Source of the DNA: Syntrophorhabdaceae bacterium | GTDB taxonomy: Bacteria > Desulfobacterota > Syntrophorhabdia > Syntrophorhabdales > Syntrophorhabdaceae | Length of the DNA: 64,000 bases | Direction of reading: 5' to 3' | Assembly: GCA_028698615.1 (NCBI GenBank) | Contig: JAQVWF010000002.1 | Location: 84,527-148,526 of the forward strand | Made by a program: the position numbers and the translations under genes | Shown: one piece after another, positions 60,538 through 64,000 of the stretch | How the letters are laid out: the number at the start of each line of letters is the position of its first letter | Numbering within the stretch: position 1 is the stretch's first letter | Notes under the pieces: generated by a model | Databases searched by the model: none | Told to the model about the DNA's origin: nothing | What the model saw: only the letters and a program-made list of their open reading frames with translations

Positions 60538-61227
60538 ATGGCGGTTTTCAAGAAAGGGGAAGGAAAGGGTTCTCCGGCGGACGGCGGCGAGGCCCTTGCG
60601 ATAGAGATAGGCATATTCCGGGGCCTGAAACTCACCTCCAGGGCCCTGCTCTTCATTCCCGCGGCAACGGTTGTTCTCGGCATCATCATGGTGGCGGCGT
60701 CGATCGTCATCGTGGCTGCGGGGAAAGGTAAGGACAAGATCGTTTTCATGGATTCAACAGGGAGACCCTCCCTGATCCGTGTTGACGATCCCGACAGGAT
60801 CCACTGGCCGGAGCTTGAGATATTCTGCAGGGACGCGATCAGGGATATCCTCGGTTGGACGTACGTGGAGGTGAGATCGCAGGGCGATTTCACCAATCGG
60901 ATAGGCCGGGTATCAAAGCGCTTCGATCCTGCGTCCTTCAGGGCCTTCTACGAGCCGTACCGGGACAATTACCTCAAGTCCCTGTCAGACCAGAAGCTTA
61001 TAGTCATTGCCGAGTGGAATGCCCTCAAGGATTCGAAGATACGGGGCAGGGAAGCGGTCGTCGTCGCCTCGGTGAGGCTCAATGCTGTCCGGGTTGTGGG
61101 AGAAGAGGCGGCGGGCGAAGACCTCAAAGTGAAGACATATGAGATAAAGCTGTATAAAGGAGTGCGCAGTGCGGAGAACCCTTTTGGTTTGTATATTGTT
61201 CGTTTTTCTGAGCCTGCCGGTGGTTGA
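60538..61227 (+). CDS. IcmL/DotI-like (VirB8-fold) type IV secretion protein
   Basis: The 229-residue product has one membrane helix (about 35-62), then a periplasmic domain of the NTF2-like kind seen in IcmL/DotI/TraM: FMDSTGRPSLIRVDDPDRI, IFCRDAIRDILGWTYVEVRS, FDPASFRAFYEPYRDNYLKS. It would be an inner-membrane subunit of the core complex. GCGGGAGATGG precedes the ATG. The next start lies 59 bases before its stop. Confidence 0.68.
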   Translation: MAVFKKGEGKGSPADGGEALAIEIGIFRGLKLTSRALLFIPAATVVLGIIMVAASIVIVAAGKGKDKIVFMDSTGRPSLIRVDDPDRIHWPELEIFCRDAIRDILGWTYVEVRSQGDFTNRIGRVSKRFDPASFRAFYEPYRDNYLKSLSDQKLIVIAEWNALKDSKIRGREAVVVASVRLNAVRVVGEEAAGEDLKVKTYEIKLYKGVRSAENPFGLYIVRFSEPAGG

Positions 61228-62017
61228 GGCCGCACCGGAGCAAACTTCGGAGGCCCGGAACCAGCCAGCGGAAGGACAGATCGCTGTCCCTCCCTTCGAC
61301 CTTCCCGAGAAGGATATCCGCCAGATGAGGGAGAAGGTGCAGCGCCTGAAACCTCTTCTTGAAAAGGATCGTGAACTGGTACGCATGAGGGAGCGCGATA
61401 TCGATGAAGCGCCGGGTGTTGTGCCCGCCATCCGTCTTGCTTACGGGTATGGCAGCGTCATCAACCTTCCCTACAGTTTCAGCGCGGATGATATCGCGAT
61501 CGGCGCAGGCGAGAAATTCGCCATCGAGACAAGAGGCAATTCCCTCATCATTTTTCCGGTGAAGGAATTCAAGTCAACGAACATCATTGTATTCGAAAGA
61601 ACGCAAGGGGAGCAGGTGCCCCACCATTACCTGCTTGTCGAGGACGGGGCGTCGGGAGAGGCGGATCTTACCATAAACGTAAGGCGGGGAGGCATGGGCG
61701 GCGCAGCTGACCTGACCGACGCTATGGTGCGCGTCATCACGACGCAGCGTATCCCTGAGAAGGGCAGCGCAGAGGATATCCTCCTCGGCGGCAGGTCGCC
61801 GTCACTGACAGATCTTACAGCCTATCCCTTCATACGGATGATGAAACTTTCGAAGCCGGAACTCTATGTTTTCATGATCGCCGGAAAGGTGATGCCCGTT
61901 GGGGAGGCCGAGTTCTCCCTGGACCTCGGTAACGGGACAAGCATCGTGGCCTCCCGGGGCCGGGATATAAAGGTACGGAGGGTGGCCGATGGGAAAACGT
62001 TCACTGACGCCCGTTAG
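61169..62017 (+). CDS. DotH/IcmK-like (TraN/VirB9-type) type IV secretion protein
   Basis: The 282-residue product has a signal peptide (LLVCILFVFLSLPVVEA). A helix-rich linker (DLPEKDIRQMREKVQRLKPL) is followed by a beta domain (PAIRLAYGYGSVINLPYSF, FAIETRGNSLIIFPVKEFKS). That pattern agrees with DotH/IcmK and, more distantly, VirB9. It would be an outer-membrane-associated core subunit. The GTG at 61169 has AAGGAG at a good distance and lies within the previous gene. Confidence 0.62.
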   Translation: MRRTLLVCILFVFLSLPVVEAAPEQTSEARNQPAEGQIAVPPFDLPEKDIRQMREKVQRLKPLLEKDRELVRMRERDIDEAPGVVPAIRLAYGYGSVINLPYSFSADDIAIGAGEKFAIETRGNSLIIFPVKEFKSTNIIVFERTQGEQVPHHYLLVEDGASGEADLTINVRRGGMGGAADLTDAMVRVITTQRIPEKGSAEDILLGGRSPSLTDLTAYPFIRMMKLSKPELYVFMIAGKVMPVGEAEFSLDLGNGTSIVASRGRDIKVRRVADGKTFTDAR

Positions 62018-62261
62018 CTGCTGCGTGGTTTTCCTTGCGCTGGTGTCCGGCTTGATATCGCCCCTCGCAGCGCAAACGCGGGAGAAGCCCCCCGGGTCTC
62101 CTTCAGACTTGGTCTCATCAACCACGGTGCGTGCCTTTTTGCGGCAGATCGCCTTTGTGAAGTCCTTTTCCGTCGGGTATCCCTACCAGTTTCGGCAGGG
62201 GAGGTCAGGCGCGGGGGTCGGTACGATCACTGTCGATGATTTGAAGGACCCCGGAAAATGA
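61989..62261 (+). CDS. small exported protein of unknown function in the type IV locus
   Basis: The 90-residue product has a signal peptide (SCCVVFLALVSGLISPLAA, cleavage after AAQ) but no clear lipobox. The mature part is about 62 residues (TTVRAFLRQIAFVKSFSVGY). Its position between DotH-like and DotC-like genes is where dotD lies in Legionella, but the lipid anchor is missing and the similarity is not evident. It overlaps both neighbours. Confidence 0.55.
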   Translation: MGKRSLTPVSCCVVFLALVSGLISPLAAQTREKPPGSPSDLVSSTTVRAFLRQIAFVKSFSVGYPYQFRQGRSGAGVGTITVDDLKDPGK

Positions 62262-62914
62262 GGATGGCCGTGAGAAGAAAGAAACTCACCATTTCGATCA
62301 CAGGCATTGCGGCTCTCGCAGGGGTACTCCTTGCCCTGGCCGGATGCGCCCCCACCATCAGGGCGGTGCCGGAGGATGTCATCGAGTCGGAATCCATCCG
62401 GATCGCGCGGGAAGAGGGCAGAGAGGAGGGCAGGAGGGAATATTCGCGCCTCTGCAAAGAGGAACTCGAGGAGCGATTGCGGGATTTTGTTCGGAGATAC
62501 CGGGATGAACTCCTGTATCTCGAATTGACGAAGGGCGGTGCCATTCTTCCGGCACAGGTGAGGCTCATCTATAATCCTGCGAAGATAAGCCGGGACGGAA
62601 GCAGCTACTCGGCGCCGACCCTCGTCTGGAGGATCGTGTCGCCGCCTCAGTTCGTCTCCGATGAGTCGGGCGGAGACTGGCTCAGCAGGGATCGGGCAAA
62701 CTTCTGCTATTTGCTTGTGGATTCCTTTGCCACGGAGGCTGAGGCTTTTTCATTCCTCGGAAGTTCCCCCAAGCCTGACGACGTATTTGTGACGATCGCA
62801 CCCCACGGCGAGGGCGGGAAATGGGCTGTGATCGCGAAGGTATTCAAAGCAAAGTGTGACGGGGCGATGGCCTTCTATAAGAAGCTCGGCCGACAGGCTA
62901 TCCGTGTGGAGTAG
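62258..62914 (+). CDS. DotC-like lipoprotein
   Basis: The 218-residue product has a lipobox (LLALAGCAP). A charged helix (EEGREEGRREYSRLCKEELE) is followed by the DotC-like region FVRRYRDELLYLELTKGGAI, ILPAQVRLIYNP and TLVWRIVSPPQFVSDE. DotC is an outer-membrane lipoprotein that helps to assemble the Dot/Icm core with DotD and DotH. It overlaps the previous gene by 4 bases (ATGA). Confidence 0.68.
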   Translation: MRMAVRRKKLTISITGIAALAGVLLALAGCAPTIRAVPEDVIESESIRIAREEGREEGRREYSRLCKEELEERLRDFVRRYRDELLYLELTKGGAILPAQVRLIYNPAKISRDGSSYSAPTLVWRIVSPPQFVSDESGGDWLSRDRANFCYLLVDSFATEAEAFSFLGSSPKPDDVFVTIAPHGEGGKWAVIAKVFKAKCDGAMAFYKKLGRQAIRVE

Positions 62915-62924
62915 GAGGCTTACA

Positions 62925-63404
62925 GTGCTGATCAGATATCTGCCGGGCAAGTTTGATGAAGGTATCCCGGTGCCTGTTCAGAAAAAGATAGTGTTTCATG
63001 AGCGCGAAAAAGGGGACAGGGGGAGGCTGGTCTTCGAGACCGGCGACGGCAAAAGACAGGAGGTACGGCTCGAACGCTGCACCCCGCTCATGTCGAAGGA
63101 AAAAAGACTCACAACGTGGTTGAAGATGGGGGGTTTGTTCATTCTGCTCGTTGCTTTTTGTGCCGGAGGCTGCGGCATAGCGCTGAGGGTATACGCGCAG
63201 GGTATTGCGGGCCTGAACGTCCTCGCCATGCTCCAGCTCATCGTCAGCTGCGGCCTTGCCGGATACGTGTCATGGGTTTTCAAGGTCACCGTTGAAAGAT
63301 ATCTCTATGGAGGCCTTTCTTTTGACCGCGGAGACATATATTTTCAGTCTGACGATGAGAAGGCCATGTTCAACGACATACTGAAAAAGGACAGGAGGAG
63401 ATAA
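62925..63404 (+). CDS. two-helix membrane protein of the type IV locus
   Basis: The GTG at 62925, with GGAGG 7 nt upstream, gives 159 residues; the longer frame into the DotC-like gene is rejected. It has a soluble N-terminal part (70 residues, IPVPVQKKIVFHEREKGDRG) and two membrane helices (about 70-90 and 97-120). A basic C-terminal region follows (TVERYLYGGLSFDRGDIYFQ). The family was not recognised. Confidence 0.6.
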   Translation: MLIRYLPGKFDEGIPVPVQKKIVFHEREKGDRGRLVFETGDGKRQEVRLERCTPLMSKEKRLTTWLKMGGLFILLVAFCAGGCGIALRVYAQGIAGLNVLAMLQLIVSCGLAGYVSWVFKVTVERYLYGGLSFDRGDIYFQSDDEKAMFNDILKKDRRR

Positions 63405-63405
63405 T

Positions 63406-63798
63406 ATGATTCCAGCATCAATGAGGGAGAAGGCAAGAAGATTGATGGCTATGCAAAAGGGCTGTCTTCTTGCCGCGCTGTATTCGCTGTTTACCGCCGT
63501 CCATATAAGGAACGGCTGGGCGCAGACATTCAACGAGAGCCGGTGGGCCACGGAGACCACCGATGCCGGGGAGTTCCTGAGCAACCTTGCCAATATAATC
63601 ATGTATGGTCTCCTGGCGATCTCTTTTTGCGCGGGGACGGGTCTTATCATATGGGGTTTCGTGGTGATGGCGAACAAGGACAACAATCCCCAGGGCGCCC
63701 AGGGGGCGTGGAAGAAGGTTGCTTTCGGAGGTTGTCTCGTATCGACCTCGGCAATTCTTGGGATCATCAAGGCGACCATGACGGCGAGCGCCGGATAG
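63406..63798 (+). CDS. pilin-like/IcmD-like small membrane protein
   Basis: GGAGGAG lies before the ATG. The 130-residue product has a signal-like first helix (cleavage near GWAQ), then two helices (IIMYGLLAISFCAGTGLIIW and VAFGGCLVSTSAILGII) with a polar loop (MANKDNNPQGAQGAWKK). This matches the IcmD/DotP and VirB2/TrbC style of small pilin-like proteins. The next start follows directly after its stop. Confidence 0.58.
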   Translation: MIPASMREKARRLMAMQKGCLLAALYSLFTAVHIRNGWAQTFNESRWATETTDAGEFLSNLANIIMYGLLAISFCAGTGLIIWGFVVMANKDNNPQGAQGAWKKVAFGGCLVSTSAILGIIKATMTASAG

Positions 63799-64000
63799 AT
63801 GACCATGGATCCCGGGACACGACGCGACTATCAGAACATAAACAGCGCCATCATCGTACCGAGGCTCAACATATCCCTGGAGGACCTGTTCATCTCTATT
63901 TGCCCGGCTATGCTGGGCAACGGCGTTGCATCCATCCTGTCATATATCTCGGAAGAGATCGGTGTTTTCGTCATCACGACGGGTATATGCGGGTCTATTG
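63799..64000 (+). CDS. start of a further type IV locus gene (3' end outside window)
   Basis: The ATG at 63799 abuts the previous stop. The visible 67 codons read MTMDPGTRRDYQNINSAIIV and then a region that becomes hydrophobic (GVFVITTGICGSI). The family cannot be told from this part. Confidence 0.6.
   Translation, partial: MTMDPGTRRDYQNINSAIIVPRLNISLEDLFISICPAMLGNGVASILSYISEEIGVFVITTGICGSI

Noticed and set aside
1..64000. tRNA, rRNA, riboswitch or CRISPR genes
   Set aside because: Reading both strands did not show cloverleaf, rRNA, riboswitch or CRISPR signatures; a covariance-model search (tRNAscan, Infernal) would be decisive.

Overview
The window is GC-rich chromosomal DNA of an anaerobic Gram-negative bacterium. 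The set of sensory kinases, a complete type II secretion operon, a classical autotransporter, an orphan 2-oxoacid:ferredoxin oxidoreductase gamma subunit, adenine deaminase, a GlcD-type oxidase and an IncI/Dot-Icm-like type IV secretion cluster together suggest a deltaproteobacterium in the broad sense (Desulfobacterota, perhaps a Syntrophorhabdus-like lineage). That placement is inference; no rRNA or tRNA gene was seen.

Layout. 1-1349: the 3' end of a sigma-54 activator, two palindromes placed like upstream activating sites, a near-consensus -24/-12 promoter and a secreted lysine/alanine-rich protein, which look like one regulatory circuit. 1400-4400: a coding-like remnant, a PriA homologue that has lost its helicase motifs, and murI. 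4640-9400: a FIST sensor protein with a hybrid histidine kinase, and a condensation/acyltransferase-fold enzyme with an in-frame extension beyond an amber stop. 9480-16220: macro-domain protein, WYL regulator, thioesterase, LapA-like membrane protein, aroE, cfa, a small lipoprotein and a pentapeptide-repeat protein. 16400-23055: two large exported proteins, one a beta-propeller with nine InlB-type repeats and the other an autotransporter.

23364-34390 encodes a type II secretion system: gspG on the minus strand, divergent from gspDEFHIJKLM and a GspC-like gene, mostly with 4-base start/stop overlaps. 34424-37037 is a LytS-type kinase with a receiver-only partner. 37550-42025 holds a HAD phosphatase, an OmpR/CusS-type two-component pair and a periplasmic HtrA protease that the pair may regulate.

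42107-47385 is an accessory block of poorly characterised genes: a secreted protein, a lytic transglycosylase, membrane proteins, a sigma-70 region-2-like protein, a small HTH-like protein and a ParB-like protein. 47440-58331 is mostly housekeeping: cysS, porG, adenine deaminase, a GGDEF/HD-GYP protein, a GlcD-type oxidase, a LytTR regulator, an M24 peptidase and proS. An AT-rich inverted repeat is inserted after porG. From 58498 to the right edge runs a conjugation or secretion locus of the I type (DotL/TraD-like ATPase, IcmL/DotI-like, DotH/IcmK-like and DotC-like proteins plus small membrane proteins), cut off by the window. The transglycosylase and ParB block may be a second part of the same function, separated by housekeeping genes.
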